Assembly (NCBI RefSeq): GCF_002994615.1
Contig: NZ_PVNK01000169.1
Location: 1-56,272 of the forward strand
Direction of reading: 5' to 3'
Source: Enhygromyxa salina
GTDB taxonomy: Bacteria; Myxococcota_A; Polyangia; Nannocystales; Nannocystaceae
Length of the DNA stretch: 56,272 nt
The notes under the pieces are model-generated. The model saw only the letters and a list, made by a program, of their open reading frames with translations, was not told the DNA's origin and ran no database searches. Below are positions 28,469 through 36,343 of the stretch, one piece after another. A program made the position numbers and the translations under genes. Numbering within the stretch: position 1 is the stretch's first letter; every line of letters begins with the position of its first letter.

Positions 28469-29113
28469 ATGGCGACACACAGCATTGTTCATTTTGAACC
28501 CGTCGACGCGAATCTGGATGAGTTACTCGCCTCGGTCGGACGCGGCCTGGCGCATCTCGACCATGAAGTGGACGCCATTGGGCCTCTAGGCTACGACACA
28601 GAGTGCGGTGACTTTGGGTTCGAAGGGCGCCTGGAGGAGTGCGCGTGCTTTGACGAAGCCGGAAAAAAGGGGGCGGATTGGGGCGCCATCGCCGTGCGCA
28701 TCGCGCCCCCGGAGCCGGGTGACTACGTTTACTCCTACTTCTGGAGGGTGGAGTCTGCGACCTGCATTGGTCTGGAGATCCCGTCAGGAGCGATCTGGTT
28801 CGAGAACGATGACTGGCCCAAGGTCGCCTGGCTGCGTTCGTTCCTGCCCTCGTTTGTCTCGGCGACGTCGACGCGAGCGTCGGCGTACGACAACACCCGA
28901 ACCGAGATGTTTGGCGCTTTGGATGTCCCTACCATGCTCGACCGCCTCAAAAACGGAGACCTTCTAAACAGTGCACCAATCTCACACTACACGATTCAGA
29001 CCAATCTAATTCCAATGACAAAAATACAGTCGACCGTAAACGAGCACGCGCTCCCGCGCATGAACTTCTCGGTGTCGACCACAGGATACTATGTCCTCGA
29101 CAACCTGCACTGA
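28469..29113 (+). CDS. hypothetical protein, tandem paralogue 1
   Basis: A 214-residue protein. The ATG at 28469 is chosen because it aligns with the start of the neighbouring paralogue at 29216; a GTG at 28406 is in frame. Shared core (about 13-150): a helix LDELLASVGRGLAHLDHEV, then GPLGYDTECGDFGFEG, WGAIAVRIAPP, a strand pair, SGAIWFENDDWPKVAWLRSFLP. It has an extra C-terminal stretch of about 60 residues rich in Asn, Thr and Ser. No signal peptide. Compact, acidic and tandemly duplicated, the layout is like immunity or antitoxin proteins, but no toxin gene is next to it. Confidence 0.6.
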   Translation: MATHSIVHFEPVDANLDELLASVGRGLAHLDHEVDAIGPLGYDTECGDFGFEGRLEECACFDEAGKKGADWGAIAVRIAPPEPGDYVYSYFWRVESATCIGLEIPSGAIWFENDDWPKVAWLRSFLPSFVSATSTRASAYDNTRTEMFGALDVPTMLDRLKNGDLLNSAPISHYTIQTNLIPMTKIQSTVNEHALPRMNFSVSTTGYYVLDNLH

Positions 29114-29215
29114 TCGCGTACGTGTCGAGGGCCGACCGGAGGGCAGTCGACGCGGCGCGGTCACGCTGGCCGGTCACGCCCGGCGAAGACATGCCCTCGA
29201 GCGCGGCACACCTCC

Positions 29216-29671
29216 ATGTCAACACCAACTGTAGTCCAGCACACCCCATTTCGGCGCACACCGGCAGAGTTGCTTACCAGCCTCGAGCCCGTTCTCGAGC
29301 GTCTCGATGCCGAGATCGAATCCGTAGGACGACTCGGCTATGGAACCGAGGACGGAACCTTCGGCTTTGAAGGCCATGAGCAAGAGTGCGACAACATTCG
29401 AGATACGATCAAACATGCCACTCAGTGGGGAGACATCGCAATAAAACTGCTCGCCCCCCCGGCCGGAGGGCGGTTCTACATGCACACGTGGCAGCGCGGA
29501 GGCAACGCACACCTTTCACTCGAACTTCAGCACAGCAACCTCTACTTCAAGAGTGAGGATTGGCCAATTGTCGGTTGGGTGCGTGCGCTCTTGCCGGCCG
29601 TCAGTGCGGCCCTGGGAGCCGCGGCCTCGGCGTACGACCCGTACCGACCTGTTCTAGCAGGCCCTGCCTGA
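29216..29671 (+). CDS. hypothetical protein, tandem paralogue 2
   Basis: A 151-residue paralogue of the gene at 28469, sharing roughly a third or more of its residues across the core: LLTSLEPVLERLDAEIESVG, GYGTEDGTFGFEGHEQEC, WGDIAIKLLAPP, NLYFKSEDWPIVGWVRALLP and ASAYDPYR align one to one. It lacks the C-terminal extension. The two genes are 102 bp apart on the same strand. Function not assignable; it marks the last gene of island-like composition. Confidence 0.6.
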   Translation: MSTPTVVQHTPFRRTPAELLTSLEPVLERLDAEIESVGRLGYGTEDGTFGFEGHEQECDNIRDTIKHATQWGDIAIKLLAPPAGGRFYMHTWQRGGNAHLSLELQHSNLYFKSEDWPIVGWVRALLPAVSAALGAAASAYDPYRPVLAGPA

Positions 29672-29710
29672 CAACAGAGAGACGACCTACCCGGCCCGGT
29701 CACCGAGCCC

Positions 29711-29941
29711 CTACTTGTCGTCGTCGGGATCGCGGACCAGCTCCGACGCCCGGACGCCGAGCCCATCGGCGAGCTTGAACAACCAGTCGAGGTCGGCCTC
29801 CTGCTCGCCAGCGAGCACCGCGAACAGCTCGCGCCGATCGATCCCCGCCCGGTCGGCGACGACCGTGAGCGGCGTGTAGCTCTGCTCGGTCAAGCGACGC
29901 AGGTTCAGCGTGAGCAGCTCGTGGGCGTGGAGGTGGTTCAC
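29711..29941 (-). CDS. small XRE/Cro-type helix-turn-helix protein
   Basis: A 76-residue DNA-binding protein starting at GTG 29941. It is a single HTH_3-type domain: LNLRRLTEQSYTPLTVVADR AGIDRRELF AVLAGEQEADLDWLFKLADGLGVRASEL (five helices, written here in pieces), ending in an acidic tail. It lies at the probable right edge of the island, converging on the paralogue pair; it could control island genes or belong to the host chromosome. Confidence 0.75.
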   Translation of the reverse strand: MNHLHAHELLTLNLRRLTEQSYTPLTVVADRAGIDRRELFAVLAGEQEADLDWLFKLADGLGVRASELVRDPDDDK

Positions 29942-30192
29942 GACCGAGACTCTATACCCAAGCGAGGCCCCCGGTCGCCATTTGCAGACCGAACCCCGCA
30001 GAGCCCCGAACCGAGGCCATCGCGGCCCACGAGCGTGACCACCATCCCCGCCCCCCATGCCATCGAGCACGGCGCCGGGCGGAGCTCACCAACGCCCACG
30101 AGAGCGCCGCGACGAGCTCGTCCATGCTCGCCAAGCGGTCCCGAGGCGGGCCGCGAGCTCCTCGAGCGGCGCGGACATGCGGCGTCGGCAGC

Positions 30193-30693
30193 TCACCGGC
30201 TCCTCTGCTGTCGCTCCGCACTCGGTGCTCGACGAGGATCGCGGCCGCCGCCCGCTATCAACCGATACTGAGTGCTGCTCGTCGCCCCACGACGCACGAC
30301 CACCCCCGCAGCCTCGAGCTCCCGCAATGCACCCTGCAGCTTCCACCGCGGTCCGCCGAGCCGAGCCCGCAGGTACGCCGCGCCGACCGGTCCGGGCGCC
30401 TCCGCGAGCACCTCACGCACAAAAGTCGAAAACTCCCGACCGCGCAATCGCTTCGCCTGCTCGAGCAGGCCCTGGTCGATCGGGGGTCCCCCATCGTTGG
30501 GCATCACCACCGAGCCCAGCTGCGGCTCCGCGAAGATCTCGCGCAGGGTCAGCGCGCTCAATACCTCGCCCCGCGGCCCTTCGAGGTTGCTGAACAGCTG
30601 TAGGAGCGTCCACTCGGAGTGGGCGCGAATCACCTGCGCGATCGCCCGGCGCTCGGCCTCGCGCAGGAGCGTCTCGATATGCGAGATCTCCAT
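30193..30693 (-). CDS. putative winged-helix protein
   Basis: A 166-residue soluble protein. The N-terminal half is helical (SHIETLLREAERRAIAQVI). Residues about 95-150 look like a winged helix: VGAAYLRARLGGPRWKLQGA then LRELEAAGVVVRRGATSSTQ and YRLI. The C-terminal tail is basic. Composition is that of the chromosome. No operon partner; a degenerate repeat (30747-30825) lies just upstream. Confidence 0.55.
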   Translation of the reverse strand: MEISHIETLLREAERRAIAQVIRAHSEWTLLQLFSNLEGPRGEVLSALTLREIFAEPQLGSVVMPNDGGPPIDQGLLEQAKRLRGREFSTFVREVLAEAPGPVGAAYLRARLGGPRWKLQGALRELEAAGVVVRRGATSSTQYRLIAGGGRDPRRAPSAERQQRSR

Positions 30694-30746
30694 GGCCGAG
30701 TTAGGCCCGGAAGCAGCGAGCCGTTACCAAGAAAGTCGGCCGCCGA

Positions 30747-30825
30747 TCGCGACATTCGCGCCGGCAGGTCCGAGACCACCGACACGTTTCGACAAATCTC
30801 GAGTCGATGTCGGCGTCCGCTCACG
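30747..30825. repeat. degenerate duplicate of a sigma-factor gene end (copy A)
   Basis: 79 bp that align at about 80% identity with 31473-31552. Both contain TCGCGACATTCGCGC near one end and GTCCGCTCACG at the other. Copy B includes the last codons and stop of the ECF sigma gene; copy A lies just beyond the stop of the gene at 30836 and is not coding. Confidence 0.65.
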
Positions 30826-30835
30826 TCCCTCCCCC

Positions 30836-31093
30836 TCACAATGGGTCCAAACCCACAATCACGGCCGAGAAGATCAAGAACACGACTAACAGCGACATCA
30901 GGAGGCCGTCCCGCGCAGCCACGGGATCTTCACGGTTCCGCCAATACTCGAGCACACACGCGACGGGCGGCAACGCACCAAAGACGACGGCGGCAAGATG
31001 GTGGTCGCGAACCGCGAGTTCGTATGCATTCACGCCCCCCGCGAGCAAAATCAGGACGATGACCACCCGCCGCACGATAGTCCGCCGTTCCAT
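30836..31093 (-). CDS. small two-span membrane protein
   Basis: An 85-residue protein from ATG 31093 (overlapping the upstream stop as TGATG). Two to three hydrophobic spans: VVIVLILLAGGVNAYELAV, HLAAVVFGALPPVACVLEY, and LLMSLLVVFLIFSAVIVG, with a charged loop between. No family recognised. Coupling to the frameshifted small secreted protein gene upstream suggests they work together. Confidence 0.6.
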   Translation of the reverse strand: MERRTIVRRVVIVLILLAGGVNAYELAVRDHHLAAVVFGALPPVACVLEYWRNREDPVAARDGLLMSLLVVFLIFSAVIVGLDPL

Positions 31094-31340
31094 CACCAGC
31101 ACTCCACAGGAACCTCAAACACCTCGGTGCACGTGCAGCTCATCCGCAGCGTCGCCCACGCGCCCACCGTCACTGAACAGTCACTCCGACCAGGGTGTCG
31201 CGCGAATCGTAGGCGATCAACTCGGCGTCGTGCTCGCCGCTCATGACGGTGACGTCCGCGAGGGTGAACTCGTCTTGAGATTGGGCCCGCCCAGGTCCGG
31301 TGAGAAGCGCGGCAAGGGCTGCGTTTGTTGGGGCGACCAT
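31093..31340 (-). pseudogene. small Cys-containing exported protein gene, apparently frameshifted
   Basis: From ATG 31340 a frame of 56 codons runs to a TGA at 31170-31172 (ending DSRDTLVGVTVQ). A second frame begins at GTG 31173, overlapping that stop (GTGA), and runs 26 codons to the TGA at 31093 (ATLRMSCTCTEVFEVPVECW). Joined by a -1 shift the two make an 82-residue protein with an alanine-rich N-terminal hydrophobic start and a beta-rich C-terminus with three Cys. Either a frameshift mutation or sequence error has split one gene, or two tiny coupled genes exist. Confidence 0.4.
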
Positions 31341-31472
31341 GCTCGGGATCTACGGCCACCCTAGGCACACGACAAGTTCGGCCCACCGTGCACTCGTGGC
31401 GCCTGCGGGAGCTGCCCGGCGCAATCGCTTCGGTCTGGCAGGTCGGCGCCGCAGTCAAGAAGGTCGACAGGG

Positions 31473-31552
31473 TCGCGACATTCGCGCTGGCAGGCCCGAG
31501 ACCGCCGACCCGTTCCAAGAAATTCTCAAGTCGGTGTCGGTGTCCGCTCACG
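31473..31552. repeat. partner repeat of 30747-30825 (copy B)
   Basis: 80 bp overlapping the last eight codons and stop of the ECF sigma gene and continuing downstream. Same orientation as copy A, about 720 bp away. Copy A probably arose by segmental duplication of the sigma gene's 3' end. Confidence 0.65.
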
Positions 31553-32098
31553 CGAGACCCTTGGCCCGGTCTCGATCCGATCGCGGATCATCTCGGTCGC
31601 TCGGCGAACACGGCCGCGGACGGTACCAGGCTTGATCGTGCGCCCCTCGACGAACTCCTGTGGGGCCTCGCCGCGGAGCCGGCTCTCGAGCGTGCGCCGC
31701 ATTGTGGACTTGATCTCCAGCATCGCGTCGCGCACCAACGCTCGCCGCTCCCGCCACAAGGTGACCTCGTCCGGGCTCGGCGGGGTCGGCGTGGCGAGCC
31801 ACTCGCCCGGGAGTTCGCCCTCACGACGGCGGCGCTTGACCCTGCGGCGGTGGCTCAGCAGGCGGTTCATCGCTATCGAATACACGAATGAGCGAAAGGA
31901 CCTCGGACCCCGCGGTTCGAACTCTTTCAGCTCTTTGACAGTGATCTCCAAGGTCTGCTGAGTGAGGTTCTCGACCTCGAACTCGTCGACCCGCCTTCGA
32001 AAGAACGCCAACAGCTCACGATTGAGCCGCCGGAACAGGCGCTTCTCCGCGCGCGGCTCACCATCGCGCAGAGCACGGAGTAGCTCATCGACGGACAT
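31526..32098 (-). CDS. ECF-type RNA polymerase sigma factor
   Basis: A 190-residue sigma-70 family protein. Region 2 at about residues 15-75 (LFRRLNRELLAFFRRRV, VENLTQQTLEITV, SFRSFVYSIAMNRLLSHRRR; the last is the -10 recognition helix). The C-terminal part (about 115-180) is a compact helical region 4 with an unusual sequence (AMLEIKSTMRRTLESRLRGE, then KPGTVRGRVRRATEMIRDRI). It is divergent from the Ser/Thr kinase at 32232 with about 130 bp between starts, a myxobacterial arrangement in which the kinase regulates the sigma factor. No anti-sigma gene is present. Confidence 0.85.
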   Translation of the reverse strand: MSVDELLRALRDGEPRAEKRLFRRLNRELLAFFRRRVDEFEVENLTQQTLEITVKELKEFEPRGPRSFRSFVYSIAMNRLLSHRRRVKRRRREGELPGEWLATPTPPSPDEVTLWRERRALVRDAMLEIKSTMRRTLESRLRGEAPQEFVEGRTIKPGTVRGRVRRATEMIRDRIETGPRVSRERTPTPT

Positions 32099-32231
32099 GG
32101 CGACGAGGGTACACGCAACTGCACCGAAGAGAACTGGCCGAAAGACCACATGACCCGACAGATCCGCTGGGTGGAGCCGACACGTTTCTCGTACTTCGCT
32201 GTTGTACGATGGCTGCCCCCGGAGTTCGCGA

Positions 32232-34028
32232 GTGTCGCGCGAAGCCTCATCCTCAAATGGAAGCCGCCGCATCTCCGAGCGGTGGGCGAAGCTCGTCCGC
32301 GCGGTCGAGTCGGGGGCCGACAGGCGCGGCGACGATCCCTCGATCCGCGGCGTCGAGCTCGGCCGCTTCGAGCTGCTCGACTGGATCGGCGGCGGCGGCA
32401 TGGGCGTGGTCTTCCGCGCCCGCGACACGATCCTCGACCGCGAGGTCGCGCTCAAGCTGTGGAAGCTGCCCGGCGAGGAGGCCGAGGCCGCCGTGCTCCA
32501 CGAGGCCCAGTGCCTCGCCAAGCTCTCGCACCCGAACGTCGTGGCGATCTACGAGACCGGCAAGGTCGGCGACGACGTGTTCCTGGCCATGGAGTTCGTC
32601 GAGGGCATGGACGGGCGCGAGTGGTTCAGCCGGTTCTCGCTGATCTGGGAGGAGGTCGTCGACTTCTACTACGCCGCCGGCCGCGGCCTCGCAGCCGCCC
32701 ACGCCGCCGGGCTCGAGCACAGCGACTTCAAGCCCGAGAACGTGCTGCTCGGCAAGGATCAGCGCGTGCGCGTCGCGGACTTTGGCGTCGCTCAAACTTT
32801 GCGGGATCACATCATCGTCGATGACGACTCACTTTCGGCCGAAGAGAGCGCGGGGCTCGGGACCGTGAGCTACATGGCGCCGGAGCGCCTGCAGGGGCGG
32901 CGCGGGGACGCGCGCTCGGATCAGTTCTCGTTCTGCGTGACGGTGTGGGAGTGCCTCTACGGGACCCGGCCCTTCGAAGGGAAGACGGCGGCGGCGCTGC
33001 TCGAGGCGATCGAGGCCGGGATGCTGCAAGTCGGCGAGCCGGTCGGCGGGATCCCGCGGCAGCTGCGGCGAGTGATCGCCAAGGGGCTGTCGGTGAGGCC
33101 GGCGGATCGCTGGGCGGACATGCCAAGCCTGCTCGACGCGATGGCGAGGGTGCGACGGCAACCTCGCCGGCGGCGTCGGCGGCTGCAGGTGGCGGCTATC
33201 GGCGTGGGGCTGGTGGTCGGAAGCTCGCTGGCAACGGCGGAGTGGATTGCGCAACGCGCACCGACGCCCGTGGAGACCCGTGCGCAGGCGGCGAGGCCCA
33301 CCACTGGCGAACTCGAGCGCGACTGCAAGCGGGCGATCGTGCTCCAGCTCGGCCACGCGAATCAGGTCATCGCCGAGGTCGTCCGGCTGATCGAAGCCGA
33401 CGATCTCGACGGCGCCCACGCACGGTGGAAGGAAGCACGAGAAGCAGCCTGGGCGGACACGACCACGCTCGAGTGGGAATCGCTGGTGATCGCGCACTTC
33501 TTTGCCGCAGAGGCGCTCGCGCTCGAGCACACGAAACCCGCCCTCTCGATCAAGGCGGGCCGCCACGCCTTCGAGACGGCCAGCTACGCCCGGGCCCACT
33601 TCCCAACGGGCAGTTGGGCGGAGCTCGAAACAGCGGACATTCTGAACGACTGCCTCCCGTTGATCACTCGGAGCACCCGACTGCTCGCCGACTACACCCG
33701 TCTAGCCCGGTCCGCGGCCTCCCTTGGCTGTCTGTGTCACGAGAGCCTCGGCTACGGTCACGTCGACGCGTGCCTCGACGCGCGGGGCAACATGGACCCC
33801 GCCGCGCACGCCTGCCTGGCCAAGGCGATCCAGGGTCACGAAGCCGAGTTCACTCCGTACCTTGCCTGCATGGTCCCGACCCTCGAGGATCACAGCTCGT
33901 GCCTGAGCGCCGCTGGCTGCGTTAGGACGGAGGTCGCCCGCTGCGACATCGAGCGTGAGCGCGACGCAAGCGCCTGCCCCCGGCTGACCGACTCCGTCCA
34001 ACACGCGTTCTCAGCGTGCAGCGGGTAG
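32232..34028 (+). CDS. transmembrane Ser/Thr protein kinase
   Basis: A 598-residue Hanks-type kinase. GTG start with GGAG 7 nt upstream (a TTG 30 bp earlier is in frame). Kinase domain about 42-315: Gly loop GGGGMGVV (53-60), Lys75 in VALKL, catalytic Asp165 in HSDFKPEN (HSD in place of HRD, a non-RD type), DFG at 183-185, YMAPERLQG. One membrane helix at about 328-348 (AAIGVGLVVGSSLATAEW). The extracytoplasmic C-terminal part (about 250 residues) is helical and then Cys-rich (8 or more Cys), probably a sensor. Divergent from the ECF sigma factor. Confidence 0.92.
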   Translation: MSREASSSNGSRRISERWAKLVRAVESGADRRGDDPSIRGVELGRFELLDWIGGGGMGVVFRARDTILDREVALKLWKLPGEEAEAAVLHEAQCLAKLSHPNVVAIYETGKVGDDVFLAMEFVEGMDGREWFSRFSLIWEEVVDFYYAAGRGLAAAHAAGLEHSDFKPENVLLGKDQRVRVADFGVAQTLRDHIIVDDDSLSAEESAGLGTVSYMAPERLQGRRGDARSDQFSFCVTVWECLYGTRPFEGKTAAALLEAIEAGMLQVGEPVGGIPRQLRRVIAKGLSVRPADRWADMPSLLDAMARVRRQPRRRRRRLQVAAIGVGLVVGSSLATAEWIAQRAPTPVETRAQAARPTTGELERDCKRAIVLQLGHANQVIAEVVRLIEADDLDGAHARWKEAREAAWADTTTLEWESLVIAHFFAAEALALEHTKPALSIKAGRHAFETASYARAHFPTGSWAELETADILNDCLPLITRSTRLLADYTRLARSAASLGCLCHESLGYGHVDACLDARGNMDPAAHACLAKAIQGHEAEFTPYLACMVPTLEDHSSCLSAAGCVRTEVARCDIERERDASACPRLTDSVQHAFSACSG

Positions 34029-34063
34029 CCATTACCTACACCATTCGCGAGTACGATTCGCGA

Positions 34064-34585
34064 ATGAAGACCACAATCGTTCTCTCCCTCATCGCGCTGT
34101 TGCAACATTTTGGCGCCTCAACCTACGCGCCAGATCTTTGCGCGGACGCCTACCTGAAAACGACCGGTGAGCCCATCACGGACCTCGCAGGGACCACTCT
34201 CTCTCGCTTCTGTGAGTGGACCGGACCGGCCGCGCCCGCGTGGGACGACGACCTGTGCTGCAAAATCAGCGACGAAGGCGCCTCCTGCTCGGCCACGAGC
34301 GCCAAGGGCACGTGTACCTTCGGAATGAAGATGTACTGCGAGTACGGCGAGGTCGTCAGCGACGGCACCGTCGCCTGCTACCAACCGTTCCCCAGCTCCT
34401 GCGACTCAGGGGCGTGCAACGGCGGCACCGTCGAATCATCCAGGACCCAAGCCGATCTGCTGTGCTGTCAAAACGGCGACTGCTACGAGTGGGACATTCA
34501 GGACGTCGAGGACTGCGTCGGTGACTTCTCCTGGTGCTCGTCTGGTTACCTGAAGGAGGACGGCACCGTCGACTGCTACGACTGA
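34064..34585 (+). CDS. secreted Cys-rich protein
   Basis: A 173-residue exported protein. The ATG at 34064 opens a signal peptide (KTTIVLSLIALLQHFGAS); an in-frame upstream start at 34016 would bury it. The mature part has about 16 Cys, with two CC pairs (DLCCK, LLCCQ), arranged as two similar halves (DGTVACY ... DGTVDCYD), suggesting a disulfide-bonded internal duplication. The start codon is flanked by a direct repeat ATTCGCGA. It follows the kinase gene by 35 bp and is likely co-transcribed with it; it might be sensed by the kinase's Cys-rich domain (speculative). Confidence 0.65.
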   Translation: MKTTIVLSLIALLQHFGASTYAPDLCADAYLKTTGEPITDLAGTTLSRFCEWTGPAAPAWDDDLCCKISDEGASCSATSAKGTCTFGMKMYCEYGEVVSDGTVACYQPFPSSCDSGACNGGTVESSRTQADLLCCQNGDCYEWDIQDVEDCVGDFSWCSSGYLKEDGTVDCYD

Positions 34586-34700
34586 CCCCGGCAACTCTCG
34601 AGCCCGGCGACTGCGGCGTGAACCGGCGGCCGCCGGGCCTTCCTCGACAGGGCGCTCTGCCTCGAACACCTCGGCCCCGACGGTGCAACTACCGCCGCAG

Positions 34701-34899
34701 GCTAGCAGCCCGGGGTGCAATGCATCGTGTCGCCTCGCGCCGGAATTTTTGCCGAGGGCGCGAAGCCAAAACGCCGCTGTACCGGGCGTACTGCAAGTTT
34801 TGGCGACAAAGCCCTCGGCGAAAAGGCCAAGCGGGGCGGCGCGAGGCATTGCACCCCGGGCTGCTAGGCGGCGCGAGGCATTGCACCCCGGGCTGCTAG
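34701..34899. repeat. palindromic dispersed element, copy 1
   Basis: Element 34701-34867 is almost entirely an inverted repeat: outer arms GCTAGCAGCCCGGGGTGCAA / mirror ending GGGCTGCTAG; then GCCTCGCGCC / GGCGCGAGGC; inner stem GCCGAGGGC / GCCCTCGGC enclosing CCAAAAC / GTTTTGG. The last 32 bp are duplicated in tandem at 34868-34899. Most of the 358-bp gap between 34585 and 34944 is this element; I see no gene in it. Confidence 0.85.
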
Positions 34900-34943
34900 A
34901 CCGGGCCGCCCTCAATCGAGTGCTCGGCGTACCCAAGCCCGCC

Positions 34944-35846
34944 CTACCCCGTCTCGCCGAGGTCCTCACTCTCCTCGCCCAACTCCTCATCCACGCTCAC
35001 GCCCTCGCCCTCGAGCTCGCCCTCGAGCTCGCCCTCACCCTCGCCCTCGCCCGCGGCGGCCCCCGCCCGTGCCGGTACCGGCCGAATCGTCAGCATCGGC
35101 ATCAGCGCCGTCTCGACCACGTCGAGGGTCTCGGGCTCGCTCTCATCGAGCATGGTGATCACCGCCCCCGCATAGCGAACGATCAGTCGCCGCAGCCGCC
35201 CTCGCAGGGTCCGCAGATCCGCCGCAGATCCATCGATCCGCATCGCGCGAGCCTGGACCATCCCCTCATAGCGAACCTGGCAGCGGCGCAACATCGGCAA
35301 CAGCTCCGGGCCGGTGAGCTCGATGATGTCCTCTTCGAGTTTGTCGGTATCGATGAGCCCGAGGACATTCGCCATCAGCTGGGCTTGCTCGGCGTAGGGG
35401 CGCTGGATGAAGTTCAGCCTCCCTACCCCAAACAGGCGCTCGGAGATCTTGCGTGCCCGCGTGGCCTTGTCGCGCAGCTCCTCGATGTCGACCTCCGGAG
35501 GCGCGTCCGGGTCATCCTCGACAAAGTTGAGGCCCTCGCGCATGTAGACCCCCCAATCGTCGAGGCGTCGACGTATCAGCGACCACAGCGGATCAACCGC
35601 GATGTCGAGGGTCTGGTCCGCGCTCGCGCTACCTTCATTGTCTTCGCGCAGTCGCACGATCATCGCGTCCTCGGCGTCGTCGCTCGTGTCGCGCATCAAG
35701 CCCTTGACCTTGTCGACGTGGGCGGGGGCGTTGTCGGGCGCGGCAGCCTCGAGCGCCTTGGCCATCGACACCATGGTCTGCAGCGGGAGGTTGGAGACGG
35801 TCTGGAAGCGGGAGAGGTCGAAGTTGCTGAATGGGTCGGTTGTCAT
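34944..35846 (-). CDS. hypothetical acidic protein
   Basis: A 300-residue soluble, mostly helical protein, ATG at 35846 (an upstream in-frame ATG at 35909 adds unrelated sequence). The N-terminus reads TTDPFSNFDLSRFQTV; the middle contains WSLIRRRLDDWGVYMREGL, RKISERLFGVG and LLPMLRRCQVRYEGMVQARA; the C-terminal 45 residues are a low-complexity Gly/Glu repeat (GEGEGELEGEL). No family recognised. Its 500-bp upstream region holds two repeat clusters in opposite orientation. Confidence 0.65.
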   Translation of the reverse strand: MTTDPFSNFDLSRFQTVSNLPLQTMVSMAKALEAAAPDNAPAHVDKVKGLMRDTSDDAEDAMIVRLREDNEGSASADQTLDIAVDPLWSLIRRRLDDWGVYMREGLNFVEDDPDAPPEVDIEELRDKATRARKISERLFGVGRLNFIQRPYAEQAQLMANVLGLIDTDKLEEDIIELTGPELLPMLRRCQVRYEGMVQARAMRIDGSAADLRTLRGRLRRLIVRYAGAVITMLDESEPETLDVVETALMPMLTIRPVPARAGAAAGEGEGEGELEGELEGEGVSVDEELGEESEDLGETG

Positions 35847-35997
35847 GGGTGGGCGTACTGCGAGCGCTGTGCCAGGGGCGAGTGGTCGAAAATCGCTCGT
35901 CCTGGCCACTGTGCGTCAATCGCGCTGCGAGCAGATTCGCAGACTGACGAGATCTTCGTCAGCGCGAGTCGCGCAGACTTCTCTTTGCACTAACATC

Positions 35998-36107
35998 GAG
36001 CCGGTGGTGACCACCCCTGAGGTCGGCCCGCCTAGTTTGGAGCCGGTGGTGACCACCCCTGAGGTCGCCGCGCCCAGTTCGGAGCCGGTGGTGACCACCT
36101 CAAAGTA
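35998..36107 (+). repeat. three 42-bp direct repeats (cluster 1)
   Basis: GAGCCGGTGGTGACCACC occurs at 35998, 36040 and 36082, period exactly 42 bp; the rest of the unit (for example CCTGAGGTCG) is also similar. The core GGTGGTGACCACC is a near-perfect palindrome. The whole 35847-36343 interval between the genes at 34944-35846 and 36344-37687 has no convincing gene apart from these clusters. Confidence 0.85.
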
Positions 36108-36211
36108 GGTCCGATCGAGCGCGAGGGCGGCCTGGGCCGGCTCGACCGAGGGTCCAGGCGAGCGCAGAGCCGGCGGGGCCCGGCGAAACCACGCAAATTT
36201 CCTACATTCGG

Positions 36212-36313
36212 GGTGGTCAACACCGGCTCCGAACTGGGCGCGGCGACCTTGGGGGTGGTCAACACCGGCTCGGAAGTAGCTGCGTCGACCCGTGCGGCGG
36301 TCACCACCGGCTC
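36212..36313 (-). repeat. three 42-bp repeats in inverted orientation (cluster 2)
   Basis: On the minus strand GAGCCGGTGTTGACCACC (two units) and a variant GAGCCGGTGGTGACCGCC (one unit) occur with the same 42-bp period (plus-strand starts 36212, 36254, 36296). They are the reverse complement of cluster 1, 105 bp away, so the 320-bp region is a large imperfect inverted repeat. Confidence 0.85.
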
Positions 36314-36343
36314 GACGCGCGACGGGCCGACGCTCGGAGCCGC

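Larger units (their letters stand above)
23157..29700. mobile_element. probable integrative genomic island at tRNA-Ala
   Basis: A tyrosine integrase lies directly downstream of a tRNA 3' end and reads towards it. The following genes (24211 to about 29671) have clearly lower GC and more TTA/CTA/ATA codons than genes on both sides, and they belong to families typical of mobile defence or stress cargo. The right border is uncertain: normal myxobacterial composition returns by about 29.7-30.2 kb, and I found no second copy of the tRNA 3' end in the window. Borders given are approximate. Confidence 0.65.

Noticed and set aside
32232..34028. Kinase as a pseudokinase because HRD reads HSD
   Set aside because: The catalytic Asp, the Lys and DFG are present; loss of Arg alone defines non-RD kinases, which are active.
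34586..34700. Possible small gene between the Cys-rich protein and element copy 1
   Set aside because: Only short frames without ribosome-binding sites, mostly continuing into the repeat.
35998..36313. CRISPR-like appearance of the 42-bp repeats
   Set aside because: Only three units per cluster, no unique spacers of spacer length, clusters are mutually inverted and no cas genes are nearby.
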